Assembly: GCA_019243635.1 (NCBI GenBank)
Contig: JAFAUB010000121.1
Location: forward strand, 42,496 to 106,495
Direction: 5' to 3'
DNA from: Pseudonocardiales bacterium
GTDB lineage: Bacteria; Actinomycetota; Actinomycetes; Mycobacteriales; Pseudonocardiaceae
Length of the DNA stretch: 64,000 bases
In this document: one piece after another, positions 17,931 to 27,124 of the stretch
Numbering within the stretch: position 1 is the stretch's first letter
How the letters are laid out: every line of letters starts with the position of its first letter
Notes under the pieces: generated by a model
Seen by the model: only the letters and a program-made list of their open reading frames with translations
What the model was told of the DNA's origin: nothing
Databases searched by the model: none
Translations under genes and position numbers: made by a program

Positions 17931-18766
17931 TCAGTGGCAGGTGGGCTGGTAGGGCAGGTCGGGGATGAGCCGGGCCCAGTCCGCTCGGCTTGGGCGCCCG
18001 ATGATGTGGCAGAGCCGGTCGGTGACCCGGGTTGTGTCCGGGTCCCACAACCGAATGGTGTGGTCAGCGCCGCCGGTGGCCAGAGTCCGCCCGTCGGGGC
18101 TGAACGCCACCCCGTAGACGATGTCGCGGTGGCCGGTCAGCTGCCCGGCGAAGTACTGGCCTTGACTGCTCAGTAACGCACCACGGGTCTCCACCGTGGG
18201 CTGATAGTGGAAGGCCTCGACGGCGAGCAGCATCGAGCCCCCTGGATCCTTGGCGGCCAGCACGGTGGCGCGAGCCATCAGCTCACGGGTGGTCGCGATC
18301 CGGCGCTGCTGGATGGCGGTCTGTCGCTGGATGAGGGCGAAGGCGGCCAACACCGCCATCGCGACCGCCACCGCGGTGACCCCGATGCCGCGCTGGCGGC
18401 GGGTGGCGGCGCGCGGCTGGTCAGGACCAGCTGGGCCTGGGCGGGTGTGGCGACTGGCTTGCGGCCGGTCTGGTCCGCCAGCCAGGTCTCGGCTTGTTCC
18501 AGCTCGCCACCGCGCAGCAGCAGGCTGCGGTCGCGGTCACGGGTTTCCCACTCGCGGGCCTGGGTGAGCAGCCCGGTGTGCAGGTGGACGAAGGCCACCG
18601 CGTCCGCTTCGGTGACGGCGGTGCGGATCTCCTCCATCCAGCGCGCTGAGGGGATGATGCCCTCGAGGTCAACCCGGACCTCCCGGTTCCGGGCGTGCAG
18701 CGCTGCGGTCAACCGCAGGATGAAGGGCAGGTCCTCGCGCGCATAGGACAGGAACACGTCAGCCAC
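17931..18766 (-). pseudogene. TIR-TM-WD40 protein, frameshifted
   Basis: The N-terminal part (GTG start) is a TIR domain: VFLSYAREDLPFILRL, then VRVDLEGIIPSARWMEEIRTAV, and a glutamate in REWE where TIR NADases carry the catalytic residue. A linker (LLLRGGELEQAETWLAD) follows. Near 18405 the frame shifts by one base. The other frame continues with a membrane helix (AVAVAMAVLAAFALI), a RQTAIQQRR helix, a single WD40 blade (GHRDIVYGVAFSPDGRTLATGG) and a normal-looking C-terminus. Usually many blades are present, so the array has contracted as well. Such proteins are effector/sensor types in bacterial immunity. It diverges from a RyR-TrkA gene with about 80 bases between starts. Confidence 0.75.
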
Positions 18767-18846
18767 GGAAATACCCCATCCCCCGCACGACCGTCGCAAA
18801 TTATGATAAGCCAATAAGATCACCACCTCGTCAGGGGTCCATACTT

Positions 18847-20637
18847 GTGGGTCGACCCGTTCCTCGCCGCGGCGCCGCCGGGACCGCCCGGTGGCTGCGC
18901 CAGGCGTGGCGGCGCTACCGGGGGCAGGTCGCTGGGGGCACCGTGCTCGCCGCGCTGGCTCTCGGGGTGGTCGGATACGGGGAACAGAACCCGCACCTGT
19001 CGGTGGTCGACCGGTGCTACGCCGCCATCCAGCTGTTCTCGATGGGCGGTGACGGCGTCAACAAGCCACCGATACCGATACCCCTGCAGATCGCCCGCTG
19101 GCTGGCGCCGCTGACCGTCGCCTACGCCGTGCTCCGCACCCTGAGCACGATCTTCCTTCACCAGTGGACCCAGGCCCGGATCCGGGTCTTCTTCCGTCGC
19201 CACGTGATCATCTGTGGGCTCGGGGCGGCCGGTCTTCAGTTCGCCATCGGCTTCCACGACCGGGGCGACCGGGTCGTGGTCATCGACCACGCTCCATCCC
19301 CCGCCGCTGCCGAGAAATGCCGTGAGCTGGGCATTCCCGTCCTGGTCGGGAACGCCACCGAGCAGACCGTGCTCGCCCTGGCGGGGGTGCGCCGCGCCCG
19401 GTACCTGGTCGCGGTGTGCGGGCAGGACACGGTCAACGCCGAGGTGGCCCTGGCGGTCACGGTGGCCGCGGCCCACCGGCGATCGCCGATCAGCTGCCTG
19501 GTCCAGCTCGCCGACGAGCGGCTGTGCCGGCTGGTGGACCAACAGGCCCTCACCGCCACCGACATCGGCGCGGTCGCCTATGAGTTCTTCAACATCTACC
19601 AGGCCGGGCCCGCCGCGTTGTTCGACACCCACGCCGCCCTGCTCACCCCTCAGGGCGGCAGCCCCCCGCATCTGATGATCCTCGGGGCGGGGCGGTTCGC
19701 GACCGCCCTGGTTCTCGAGGCGGCTCGCCGATGGCGACTCGACCACACACACCCGGCGGGGCGGATCCGGATCACGTTGCTCGCCCCGGACGCCGACGCT
19801 CAGGCAGCGACCCTCGAGGCCCACCACCCGGTCTTGGCCACCACCTGCGAGCTGACGACCTGCCCGATCGACCCCTCCGACCCGGACGGACTCACACCAC
19901 CGCCTCCGGAGGGGGGCTCGGGGGGTCACCCCACCGCGGCGGTGATCTGCCTGGGCGAGGATGGCGCGAGCTTGCGCGCCATGTTCCTGTCCCGCCAGGT
20001 TCTACCCGAGCAGTGTCCCGTCATCGTCTGCATCATCGGCCGGCCCAGCGTGGCGGATCTGCTCAACCGGTTCGCCTCGGGTATGTTGGCGGCAGTGGAG
20101 GGGTTCAGCCTGCGCGAACGGGTCTGCCGTCCTGAGCTGCTGCTCAACGGCCCCCGGGAGACTCTCGCCCAGGCCATTCACGCCGACTACGCTCGCCGGC
20201 GGCGCGAGCAGGGCGCGAACCCCGACGACCCGGCGCTGGCGGTCTGGGAGACCCTGTCCGAGGCACTGCGGGCCTCCAACCGCGCCCAGGCCGTCGACCT
20301 GGCGAACAAGCTGCGGACGGTGGGCTGCGATCTCGTCCCCACCACCGAGTGGGACTCACCGCCGTCGCCGTTCACCGAGGCCGAGGTGGAACACCTGGCC
20401 GCCTTGGAGCACCGACGCTGGGAGGCCGAGCGCCACCAGGACGGCTGGCGCCTGGGGCCCACTCGTGACCTGGACCGCAAGCTCTCCCCGTACCTGGTGC
20501 CCTGGGAGGATCTTGCCGAGGAGATCAAAGACCTCGACCGGGACGCCATCCGCGCCCTGCCCACCTTCCTGGCCCGCGCCGGGTTCGCCATCGTCCGCCG
20601 CACACCGCCCGCACGCTCAACCGACACCACGCCGTGA
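18847..20637 (+). CDS. Two-helix membrane TrkA_N-RyR protein
   Basis: A protein of 596 residues. The N-terminus resembles a two-helix ion channel: a helix at about 30-45, a re-entrant-like segment at 53-70, and a second helix at 82-106. Where K+ channels have TVGYG it reads FSMGGDG, so potassium selectivity is not expected. A Rossmann TrkA_N/RCK domain follows (IICGLGAAGLQFAIGFHDRGD near 120, VVVIDHAP near 145), then a second Rossmann-like region (LMILGAGRFATALVLEAARRW near 277). The C-terminus is a RyR domain (LAALEHRRWEAERHQDGWRLG). RyR and TrkA_N modules are known from predicted nucleotide-signalling conflict systems, often beside TIR genes, as here. GTG start; the ribosome site is weak. 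Confidence 0.85.
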   Translation: MGRPVPRRGAAGTARWLRQAWRRYRGQVAGGTVLAALALGVVGYGEQNPHLSVVDRCYAAIQLFSMGGDGVNKPPIPIPLQIARWLAPLTVAYAVLRTLSTIFLHQWTQARIRVFFRRHVIICGLGAAGLQFAIGFHDRGDRVVVIDHAPSPAAAEKCRELGIPVLVGNATEQTVLALAGVRRARYLVAVCGQDTVNAEVALAVTVAAAHRRSPISCLVQLADERLCRLVDQQALTATDIGAVAYEFFNIYQAGPAALFDTHAALLTPQGGSPPHLMILGAGRFATALVLEAARRWRLDHTHPAGRIRITLLAPDADAQAATLEAHHPVLATTCELTTCPIDPSDPDGLTPPPPEGGSGGHPTAAVICLGEDGASLRAMFLSRQVLPEQCPVIVCIIGRPSVADLLNRFASGMLAAVEGFSLRERVCRPELLLNGPRETLAQAIHADYARRRREQGANPDDPALAVWETLSEALRASNRAQAVDLANKLRTVGCDLVPTTEWDSPPSPFTEAEVEHLAALEHRRWEAERHQDGWRLGPTRDLDRKLSPYLVPWEDLAEEIKDLDRDAIRALPTFLARAGFAIVRRTPPARSTDTTP

Positions 20638-20650
20638 TCGGCGATCCGGC

Positions 20651-20801
20651 AAGGTGAGGGCCAACAGCAGGCCGTCGACAACGCTCTCCGCGCGGCTCTT
20701 GACCTCCGAACCGGCGCTCTCGACCCCGCGGCCTTCGACACCGTTGTCCCGGTAACCGCAGGAACACCACACCCGGTCCGCATCGATGAAGACCTCGGGA
20801 G
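20651..20801 (+). pseudogene. Out-of-frame 5' part of the terpene cyclase
   Basis: The frame before the terpene cyclase ATG reads AVDNALRAALDLRTGAL, then DPAAF, then TPHPVRIDEDLG, which continues smoothly into EVDNRLMAW of the cyclase if one base near 20800 is removed. No start codon is visible in this frame after the preceding gene's stop. It is likely the lost N-terminus of the cyclase. Confidence 0.5.
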
Positions 20802-21712
20802 AGGTCGACAACCGGCTGATGGCCTGGGTTGAGAAGATCGGGGTCTACCCCGGGCAGCGCGACCACCTCCGAGCAAGCAACTACGGCCGCTACGCCATGC
20901 TCATCCACCCCGACACCGACGACCCCGACCGGCTCCTGCTGGCAGCACAGGGCCTGACTGCGGAGTTCGCCGTGGACGACCAGTATTGCGACGACGAACG
21001 CACCGGATCCGACCCCGCCGTGCTCGGTCGCCGCCTCGCCCTCGCTCAGTCGGCGATGGACCCGGTCTACATCCTCGACGAGGAATACGCCGCCCAATTC
21101 AACGAGGCCATGAAAGCGGACCCGGTCCGGTCCGGCCTCACCGCCTACATCGACCGCGTCGCCGAGTACGGCACTCCCGCGCAGGTGGACCGGGTCCGCC
21201 TCGCCACCGTCACCATGTTCATCCCCATGAACTGGGAAGCCGGCTGGCGAGTCACCGGAGGGCTCCCTCCGGTATGGGAGTACCTGGCCACCCGCCAAGC
21301 CAACAGCTTCGGCCCGTGTCTAACCCTGATCGACATCATCGGCGGCTACGAAGTACCCGAGGCCATCTACTCCCTTCCGGCCGTGCGCCGAGCCACCATG
21401 CTTGCCGGCAACGCGAGCATCATCCTCAACGACATCTACTCGACGGCCAAAGAACGCGAACCCGGCATCGGTGACGGCGGCCTGCCAGACCTCATCGCCG
21501 CCGAACGCGGATGCTCACTACAGGAAGCGGTCGACCGCACCGCAGTGATCCACGACGACTACATGTACACGTTCGAGGCCGCACAACGGCGGCTCATGGC
21601 CATCCCCTCACCCGAGCTCCGGCGATACCTAGCGGGACTACACGCCTGGCTCGGCGGGAGCCATGAATTCCACCGCGGCACCGGCCGCTACAACACCAAC
21701 AACCAAACATGA
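20786..21712 (+). CDS. Class I terpene cyclase, 2-MIB synthase-like
   Basis: Class I terpene cyclases ionise a prenyl diphosphate with Mg2+. The aspartate-rich motif is VDDQYCDDE at residues 63-71 and the NSE triad is in NDIYSTAKE at 215-223 (N215, S219, E223), both intact. LMAWVEKIGVYPGQ near the start and HPDTDDPDRLLLA near 41 match 2-methylisoborneol synthase-type bacterial cyclases. At 308 residues it lacks the variable N-terminus, whose remains are in another frame just upstream. No methyltransferase or encapsulin partner is near, so the product cannot be named. The ATG has no clear ribosome site, so expression of the short form is uncertain. Confidence 0.82.
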   Translation: MKTSGEVDNRLMAWVEKIGVYPGQRDHLRASNYGRYAMLIHPDTDDPDRLLLAAQGLTAEFAVDDQYCDDERTGSDPAVLGRRLALAQSAMDPVYILDEEYAAQFNEAMKADPVRSGLTAYIDRVAEYGTPAQVDRVRLATVTMFIPMNWEAGWRVTGGLPPVWEYLATRQANSFGPCLTLIDIIGGYEVPEAIYSLPAVRRATMLAGNASIILNDIYSTAKEREPGIGDGGLPDLIAAERGCSLQEAVDRTAVIHDDYMYTFEAAQRRLMAIPSPELRRYLAGLHAWLGGSHEFHRGTGRYNTNNQT

Positions 21713-22027
21713 ACCAGCGCCTGGGACTTTCATCGCGTCAGCCTCGCCTATTCACGGGTACGTCGTTGGCCGCGCACGATGCGCCCAGCGGTGTGGAGTA
21801 GCTGGTAGCGCACGGTTCTGGGTTCGGCTGCGGCGGCGGCCGAAAAGATCATCGATCACCGCCGGCAACGTTGGTCGTGTCTCCCGCCGGTCCTGCGCGA
21901 AGCGGGCGGTGGTGACTGCGGCAGGTGCGATCGTGGTAGCGGGGGGTCGCCCTTGCGGCGGCGGCTGCCTCGGAGAGGAGCGGCCCGGGCCCTGGGTGGG
22001 AACCGGCTGGTGGGATCGCCGCGTCTG
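21713..22027. other. Gene-free stretch after the terpene cyclase
   Basis: I see no supported gene, RNA or repeat here. Confidence 0.4.
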
Positions 22028-22207
22028 TTAGAGGCGGCTACGCCACCAGCTGTTGCTGGATCCAGCTCCCACCCCGACGAGATGCAATGCGAGGCACAGC
22101 AGCCCCGCCGTGATGAAGGCAAGCGCACCCGCCGGACCGAGCGTGAGACTGGCCAGTTCGAACACCAAGGCGATGAGGAACAAGACAGCGGCGACGACAG
22201 CGAGCAT
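22028..22207 (-). CDS. Small two-helix membrane protein
   Basis: A protein of 59 residues: MLAVVAAVLFLIALVF then ELASLTLGP, a second hydrophobic stretch (GALAFITAGLLCLALHLVGV), and a short basic tail (SWWRSRL). The ATG is preceded by GAGGAGATCACC, a strong ribosome site. Two membrane helices with a GP turn are typical of small actinobacterial membrane proteins of unknown role. It lies downstream of purH on the same strand but about 180 bases away, so it probably has its own promoter. Confidence 0.75.
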   Translation of the reverse strand: MLAVVAAVLFLIALVFELASLTLGPAGALAFITAGLLCLALHLVGVGAGSSNSWWRSRL

Positions 22208-22383
22208 GGTGATCTCCTCAAGTCAGTCCGGTGGCGTTGCGCGCAGCACAGGACACGCGCGACTGCGGCTGCGGTGTCATACACGACCCGACGCACCGCT
22301 ATGGGTGTAACCGAAAATCCACCGCTTGTCGACGTTCGCAACCAAACCCGGGCTGCCCGGGTGCCCAGGTCGGTGCACCCAGG

Positions 22384-23943
22384 TCAATGCGCGAAGTGCC
22401 GGGTCCCGGTGTGGTAGAGCGGCATCCCGGCGGCCGCTGCGGCGGCGATCACCTCAGCGTCACGGACCGAGCCCCCGGGCGTCACCACGGCGCGAACCCC
22501 GGCGTCGAGCAGCACCGCCAGCCCGTCAGGGAACGGGAAGAACGCATCGGAGGCGGCCACCGCGCCACGCGCCCGCAGCCCGGCTCGGCCGACCGCGAGC
22601 CGGGCCGCGTCCACCCGGTTCACCTGCCCCATCCCGATGCCGACGGTGGCCCCCGCCGTGGCGAGCAGGATCGCGTTGGAGCGCACCGCGCGGCAGGCTC
22701 GCCAGGCGAAGGCCAGGTCGTCCAAGGTCGGCCGGTCCACGGGGGCACCGGTGGCCAGCGTCCAGGACGCCGGGTCATCACCGGGGGCGTCGAGCGCGTC
22801 CCGGGTCTGCACCAGCAGCCCGCCGGACAGCGCCCGGAACTCGACACCGCCGTGCTCGGGAGGCGAAGCCACCAGCAGCCGCAGGCTCTTCTTGCGGGCC
22901 AGCACGTCCAGGGCACCCTCGGCATACGACGGCGCCAGCAGCACTTCGGTGAACACCTCGCTCACCTGCTCGGCCAGCTCGATGGTGACCTCCCGGCTCA
23001 CCGCGATCACTGCCCCGAACGCGCTCACCGGGTCGCAGGCATGCGCCCGGCGATGCGCGTCGGCGACGTCCTCGGCGCCCGACACCGCGATACCGCACGG
23101 GTTGGCGTGCTTGATGATCGCCACGCAGGCGCCGTCGTGGTCGTGCGCGGCCCGCCAGGCCGCGTCGGCGTCGACATAGTTGTTGTAGGACATCTCCTTG
23201 CCGTGCACCTGCCGCGCGCTCGCCAGCCCCCGCACACCACCAGCGGCGTACAAGGCGGCCCGCTGATGCGGGTTCTCCCCGTAACGCAAGACCGCCGCGC
23301 GCCGCCAGGAAGCGCCCACCCAGGGCGGGAACCCAGCATCTCCGGGGGCTGACAATCCGATCCAGGACGCCACGGCGATGTCGTAGTCGGCGGTGTGCCG
23401 GAAGGCGGCAACGGCCAGCGCCTGACGCTGCGCCAGGGTGAACCCCCCGGCCCGGACCGCCTCCAGCACGTCGAGGTAGGCCGCCGGGTCCACCACCACG
23501 GCCACCGAGGGGTGGTTCTTCGCGGCGGCCCGCACCATCGCCGGGCCACCGATGTCGATCTGCTCGACGCACTCGTCGAAACCAGCCCCGGCGGCCACGG
23601 TGGCCTCGAACGGGTACATGTTGACGACCAGCAACTCGAACGGCGCGATATCCAGGGTGGCCAGCTGGGCCACGTGCTCGGGCTTGCGGGTGTCGGCCAG
23701 CAGCCCGGCGTGTACCCGGGGGTGCAGGGTCTTGACCCGCCCCTCCAGGCACTCCGGGAAACCGGTGAGCTCCTCGACCCCGGTGACCGGGACCCCCGCC
23801 GCGGCGAGCACGTCCGCCGTCGAGCCGGTGGAGACGATCCCCACCCCGGCCGCGTGCAACCCCGTGGCCAGCTCCAGCAGGCCGCTCTTGTCCGACACGC
23901 TCAGCAGCGCGCGGCGCACCGGCCGGCGATCCACGGGGCTCAT
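22384..23943 (-). CDS. purH: AICAR formyltransferase/IMP cyclohydrolase (PurH)
   Basis: The bifunctional enzyme for the last two steps of IMP synthesis, 519 residues. The MGS-like IMP cyclohydrolase domain begins [19 protein letters not shown] and has [16 protein letters not shown]. The AICAR transformylase domain shows [17 protein letters not shown] near 235, the [18 protein letters not shown] segment, [12 protein letters not shown], and AFPFPDG-like [16 protein letters not shown] near the C-terminus. The start overlaps the purN stop as ATGA, so the two are coupled, the usual purN-purH arrangement in actinobacteria. Confidence 0.97.
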   Translation of the reverse strand: MSPVDRRPVRRALLSVSDKSGLLELATGLHAAGVGIVSTGSTADVLAAAGVPVTGVEELTGFPECLEGRVKTLHPRVHAGLLADTRKPEHVAQLATLDIAPFELLVVNMYPFEATVAAGAGFDECVEQIDIGGPAMVRAAAKNHPSVAVVVDPAAYLDVLEAVRAGGFTLAQRQALAVAAFRHTADYDIAVASWIGLSAPGDAGFPPWVGASWRRAAVLRYGENPHQRAALYAAGGVRGLASARQVHGKEMSYNNYVDADAAWRAAHDHDGACVAIIKHANPCGIAVSGAEDVADAHRRAHACDPVSAFGAVIAVSREVTIELAEQVSEVFTEVLLAPSYAEGALDVLARKKSLRLLVASPPEHGGVEFRALSGGLLVQTRDALDAPGDDPASWTLATGAPVDRPTLDDLAFAWRACRAVRSNAILLATAGATVGIGMGQVNRVDAARLAVGRAGLRARGAVAASDAFFPFPDGLAVLLDAGVRAVVTPGGSVRDAEVIAAAAAAGMPLYHTGTRHFAH

Positions 23944-24563
23944 GGCGACGAGACCTTCCCTCCGATGACAGTGCACCCCCGGCGGGCCACCTCAGCGACG
24001 ACGTCCACCAGCAGCCGCCGCTCCACGATCTTGATCCGCTCGTGCAGCCGCTGCTCGGTGTCGTCGGGCAGCACCTCGACGGCGCGCTGGGCCAGGATCG
24101 GACCGGTATCCACGCCGGCGTCCACCAGGTGCACGGTCGCTCCGGTCACCCGGACCCCGCAGGCCAGCGCGGTGGCCACCGGGCGCAGGCCGGGGAACGC
24201 GGGCAGCAGCGCGGGGTGGGTGTTGAGGGTGCGCCCGCCGAAGCGGTCCAGGAAAACCGGGCCCAGGATCCTCATGAACCCGGCTGTGACGACCAGATCC
24301 GGTTGGTGCGCAGCGACCGCCTCGGTGAGCGCGCTGTCCCAGGACGCCCGGTCGGGATGCTGGGCCGGCTCGACTACGAAGGCGGGCAGCCCGCGATCCT
24401 CGGCGCGCCGCAGCCCATTGGTGCCGGCCCGGTCCGCGCCGACGGCGACGACCTGGGCGGGATAGTCCGGACCGGCGGCGTCCAGCAGGGCCTGTAACAG
24501 CGTCCCGGCACCGGACACCAGGACGACGACCCGGGTCGGGATCGGCAAGCGAAGCTGATGCAC
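23940..24563 (-). CDS. purN: Phosphoribosylglycinamide formyltransferase (PurN)
   Basis: GAR transformylase, third step of purine synthesis, using 10-formyl-THF. About 207 residues from a GTG; the frame extends upstream but family length and the [18 protein letters not shown] start support this site. GAGTLL replaces the usual SGxGSNL. The catalytic Asn-His-Asp set lies in [26 protein letters not shown] and [13 protein letters not shown]. It is followed by purH with overlapping codons. Immediately upstream is a perfect 17-bp inverted repeat that would lie in the leader or promoter. Confidence 0.95.
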   Translation of the reverse strand: MHQLRLPIPTRVVVLVSGAGTLLQALLDAAGPDYPAQVVAVGADRAGTNGLRRAEDRGLPAFVVEPAQHPDRASWDSALTEAVAAHQPDLVVTAGFMRILGPVFLDRFGGRTLNTHPALLPAFPGLRPVATALACGVRVTGATVHLVDAGVDTGPILAQRAVEVLPDDTEQRLHERIKIVERRLLVDVVAEVARRGCTVIGGKVSSP

Positions 24564-24577
24564 GGTTAAGAGTACCC

Positions 24578-24617
24578 GTGAGTGGCGATGCGAGTGATGG
24601 CTCGCATCGCCACTCAC
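24578..24617. repeat. 17-bp perfect inverted repeat, 6-base loop
   Basis: The arm 24578-24594 (GTGAGTGGCGATGCGAG) is exactly complementary to 24601-24617 around TGATGG. It lies between the divergent purN and FAD-oxidoreductase genes, so it could form a hairpin in either leader. No poly-U tract follows. Confidence 0.9.
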
Positions 24618-24619
24618 AT

Positions 24620-24649
24620 GGGAGAGTGCCCCCATGGGGGCACTCTCCC
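24620..24649. repeat. 30-bp perfect palindrome centred on an ATG
   Basis: Arms of 14 bases (GGGAGAGTGCCCCC and its complement) meet at AT, so the whole 30 bases are self-complementary. The ATG of the FAD-oxidoreductase gene occupies 24634-24636, on the axis. As RNA, the start codon would sit in the loop of a strong hairpin. It follows another perfect inverted repeat by two bases. Confidence 0.9.
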
Positions 24650-26247
24650 TAGACGCCGTGGTCGTCGGTGGCGGCCACCACGGCTTGGTCGCGGCGACGG
24701 TGCTGGCCGATGCGGGATGGGAGGTGTGCCTGCTGGAAGCCGCCGACCGGGTGGGCGGTGCGGTGCGCTCGGCGCGGCTGCGACCGGGCTATGTCACCGA
24801 CTTGTACAGCGCGTTCTACCCGCTCACCGCGGCCTCACCGGTGCTGCGCTCACTGCGGCTGCACGACCACGGGCTGCGCTGGTCGCATGCGCCAGCGGTA
24901 CTCGCCCACCCGCCGAGACCCGACGCCGACACCGCCGCCGTGCTGCACCGCGATCCGCGGGACACCGCCGCCGGGCTGGCGGGCGAGCACCCGTCCGACG
25001 GCAGGGCCTGGCTGGAGCTGGTCGAGCAGTGGCGGCGGGTGCGGGACCCGGTGCTGCGCTCGATCTTCACCGCGTTCCCGCCGGTGCGCGGGCCCATCGG
25101 GCTGCTCCGCACGCTGGGCGCCGCCGGGGCGCTGCGGCTGGCCCGGTTCCTGGCGCTGCCGGCCCGCCGGATGGGCCACGAGCTGTTCCGCGGTGAGTCC
25201 GGCCGGCTGCTGCTGGCCGGAAACGCGCTGCACAGTGATATCGCGATCGATGCGCCGGGCAGCGGCGTCTACGGCTGGTTGCTGGCGATGCTGGCCCAGG
25301 ACGTCGGTTTCCCGGTGCCGGTCGGCGGGGCCGGTGAGCTGGCGGCGGCGTTGGCCCGGCGAGCCGAGACGGCAGGCGCGCAGCTGCGCACCGGGCAACG
25401 GGTGGAGCGGATCGACGTGACCGGCGGCCGCGCCGTGGGAGTGCGCACCGCGACCGGGCTGGCGGTGCGCGCTCGCCGTGCCGTCATCGCCGACGTGTCG
25501 GCGCCCAGCCTGTACCTGGACCTGCTGCCGTCGCACGCCGTTCCCACCGCGCTGCGCGAGGATCTGGGGCGCTTCCAGTGGGACAGCCCGGTCGTGAAGG
25601 TCAACTGGGCGTTGCGCGGCCCGATCCCGTGGCGGGCCCCCGGCGTACGCGGCGCCGGCACGGTGCACGTCGGCTGCGATGAGCGGCAGATGGCGCACTG
25701 GTCGGCCGATATCGAGAACGCCACCATCCCGCGTACGCCGTTCCTCCTGGTCGGGCAGATGACGACGGCTGATGCCAGCCGCTCGCCCGCCGGGACGGAG
25801 AGCGCCTGGGCCTACACCCACCTGCCCCGAGGAGTCTCCGACGACGCGTCGGCGGACCTGCTCGCCCAGCGGGTCGAGGAGGTGATGGAGGGCTACGCGC
25901 CGGGGTTCGGCACCGGGGTGCTGCAGCGAACCGTGCAGCACCCCGGTGAGCTGCAACGCCAGGACGCCAACCTCATGCACGGCGCGGTGGGCGGGGGCAC
26001 CGCGCAGCTGCACCAGCAGCTGGTGTTCCGCCCGGTGCCGGGTCTCGGGCGAGCGGAGACACCGGTGCCGGGGCTGTATCTGGGCAGTGCCGCCGCGCAT
26101 CCCGGCGGTGGCGTGCACGGCGCCTGCGGATGGCTGGCGGCCCGCGCCGCGCTGGCCGACCATGGCGCACTCGGCGGGCTGCGCCGCGGGGTCACCTCAG
26201 CCGCGATGGAGCTGCTCTACCGGGAGCAGCCAGGCCGTCCGTCGTGA
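24634..26247 (+). CDS. FAD-dependent phytoene-desaturase-like oxidoreductase
   Basis: A flavoprotein of 537 residues of the phytoene desaturase/PYROXD2-like group. The N-terminal FAD-binding Rossmann motif is AVVVGGGHHGLVAATVLADAG and then VCLLEAADRVGG. A substrate domain follows, with PVPVGGAGELAAALARRAE near 230. The C-terminal FAD contact is LYLGSAAAHPGGGVHGACGW near 490. No carotenoid genes are nearby, so the substrate is unknown. The ATG lies on the axis of a perfect palindrome with no clear Shine-Dalgarno outside it. It converges on the mannosyltransferase with a 9-base gap. Confidence 0.88.
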   Translation: MGALSLDAVVVGGGHHGLVAATVLADAGWEVCLLEAADRVGGAVRSARLRPGYVTDLYSAFYPLTAASPVLRSLRLHDHGLRWSHAPAVLAHPPRPDADTAAVLHRDPRDTAAGLAGEHPSDGRAWLELVEQWRRVRDPVLRSIFTAFPPVRGPIGLLRTLGAAGALRLARFLALPARRMGHELFRGESGRLLLAGNALHSDIAIDAPGSGVYGWLLAMLAQDVGFPVPVGGAGELAAALARRAETAGAQLRTGQRVERIDVTGGRAVGVRTATGLAVRARRAVIADVSAPSLYLDLLPSHAVPTALREDLGRFQWDSPVVKVNWALRGPIPWRAPGVRGAGTVHVGCDERQMAHWSADIENATIPRTPFLLVGQMTTADASRSPAGTESAWAYTHLPRGVSDDASADLLAQRVEEVMEGYAPGFGTGVLQRTVQHPGELQRQDANLMHGAVGGGTAQLHQQLVFRPVPGLGRAETPVPGLYLGSAAAHPGGGVHGACGWLAARAALADHGALGGLRRGVTSAAMELLYREQPGRPS

Positions 26248-26256
26248 GCTCGGACA

Positions 26257-27054
26257 TCAGGGCGTGTGTGAGCGCCGGCGACGGTTGTGGCGGCGCAGGA
26301 CGAACGGCAGTGTCATCGACTCCCATTTGTCGGCCAAGCCCATCTTGCTCGTTCCCGTCAAGCGCTCCTCGAAATGGATGGGCACCTCGACGGCTACGTA
26401 CCCGAGGTCTGCGCATCGGTAGTTCATCTCGACCTGGAAGCTGTATCCGCCGCTGCGCAAGCCGTCCAGGTCGATCTGAGCGAGCACATCCGCCCGCCAC
26501 ACCTTGAACCCCGCTGTGGCATCCCTGATGCGCAATGCGAGGATCGCGTTCACGTAGAAGTTAGCGAATGCCGACAGGAGCCGTCGATCGCGCCCCCAGT
26601 CGCTACTCAGGCTCCCCCCGTTGACGTAGCGACTACCGATGACGACCCCAGCGCCGAGTGACAGCAGGGTCCCCAGCATGCCGGGGATCGCCTCGGGAGG
26701 ATGTGACAGGTCAGCATCCATCTGAGCGACGTAGTCGAAGCCCCGCTCCAACGCGGCGATCATGCCCGCGGCGTGCGCCCGCCCGATACCGGCCTTGCCT
26801 GGCCGGTGAAGGACGACCATACGATCCTGGCCCTGCCGGTTCTCAGCCGCCGCGAGGTCATCGGCGATGGCACCTGTTCCGTCAGGCGAGTTGTCGTCGG
26901 CCACGATGACCGTCAGCCCGGGCAAAGGCAGCGCGAACAGGTGTTTCACTAGGACGGGAAGAGTATCCGCCTCGTTGTAGGTCGGGATCACCACAGCAAG
27001 CCTGCTGCGGCTCCACTCCGGCGGAAGCTCGGCAACGCGGGGACTCCGGCTCAC
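26257..27054 (-). CDS. Polyprenol-phosphate mannosyltransferase (GT2)
   Basis: A GT2 enzyme of 265 residues resembling actinobacterial polyprenol monophosphomannose synthase (Ppm1/DPM1 type), which transfers mannose from GDP-mannose to a polyprenyl phosphate. The GT-A fold shows LAVVIPTYNEADTLPVLVKHL near 20, VIVADDNSPDGTG near 50 and the metal site MDADLSHPPEAIPGML near 110. VIGSRYVNGGSLSSDWG and AGFKVWRAD match DPM1 signatures. I see no C-terminal membrane domain, so it would be the soluble catalytic type. The product supplies lipomannan and protein O-mannosylation; that role is inferred. Confidence 0.88.
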   Translation of the reverse strand: MSRSPRVAELPPEWSRSRLAVVIPTYNEADTLPVLVKHLFALPLPGLTVIVADDNSPDGTGAIADDLAAAENRQGQDRMVVLHRPGKAGIGRAHAAGMIAALERGFDYVAQMDADLSHPPEAIPGMLGTLLSLGAGVVIGSRYVNGGSLSSDWGRDRRLLSAFANFYVNAILALRIRDATAGFKVWRADVLAQIDLDGLRSGGYSFQVEMNYRCADLGYVAVEVPIHFEERLTGTSKMGLADKWESMTLPFVLRRHNRRRRSHTP

Positions 27055-27124
27055 TTCACGAACACCATCCTTGCCTGAGGGTGCCGGTTAACCGTCGTGG
27101 AGGGTCTACGACAGTGTCCGAAGC

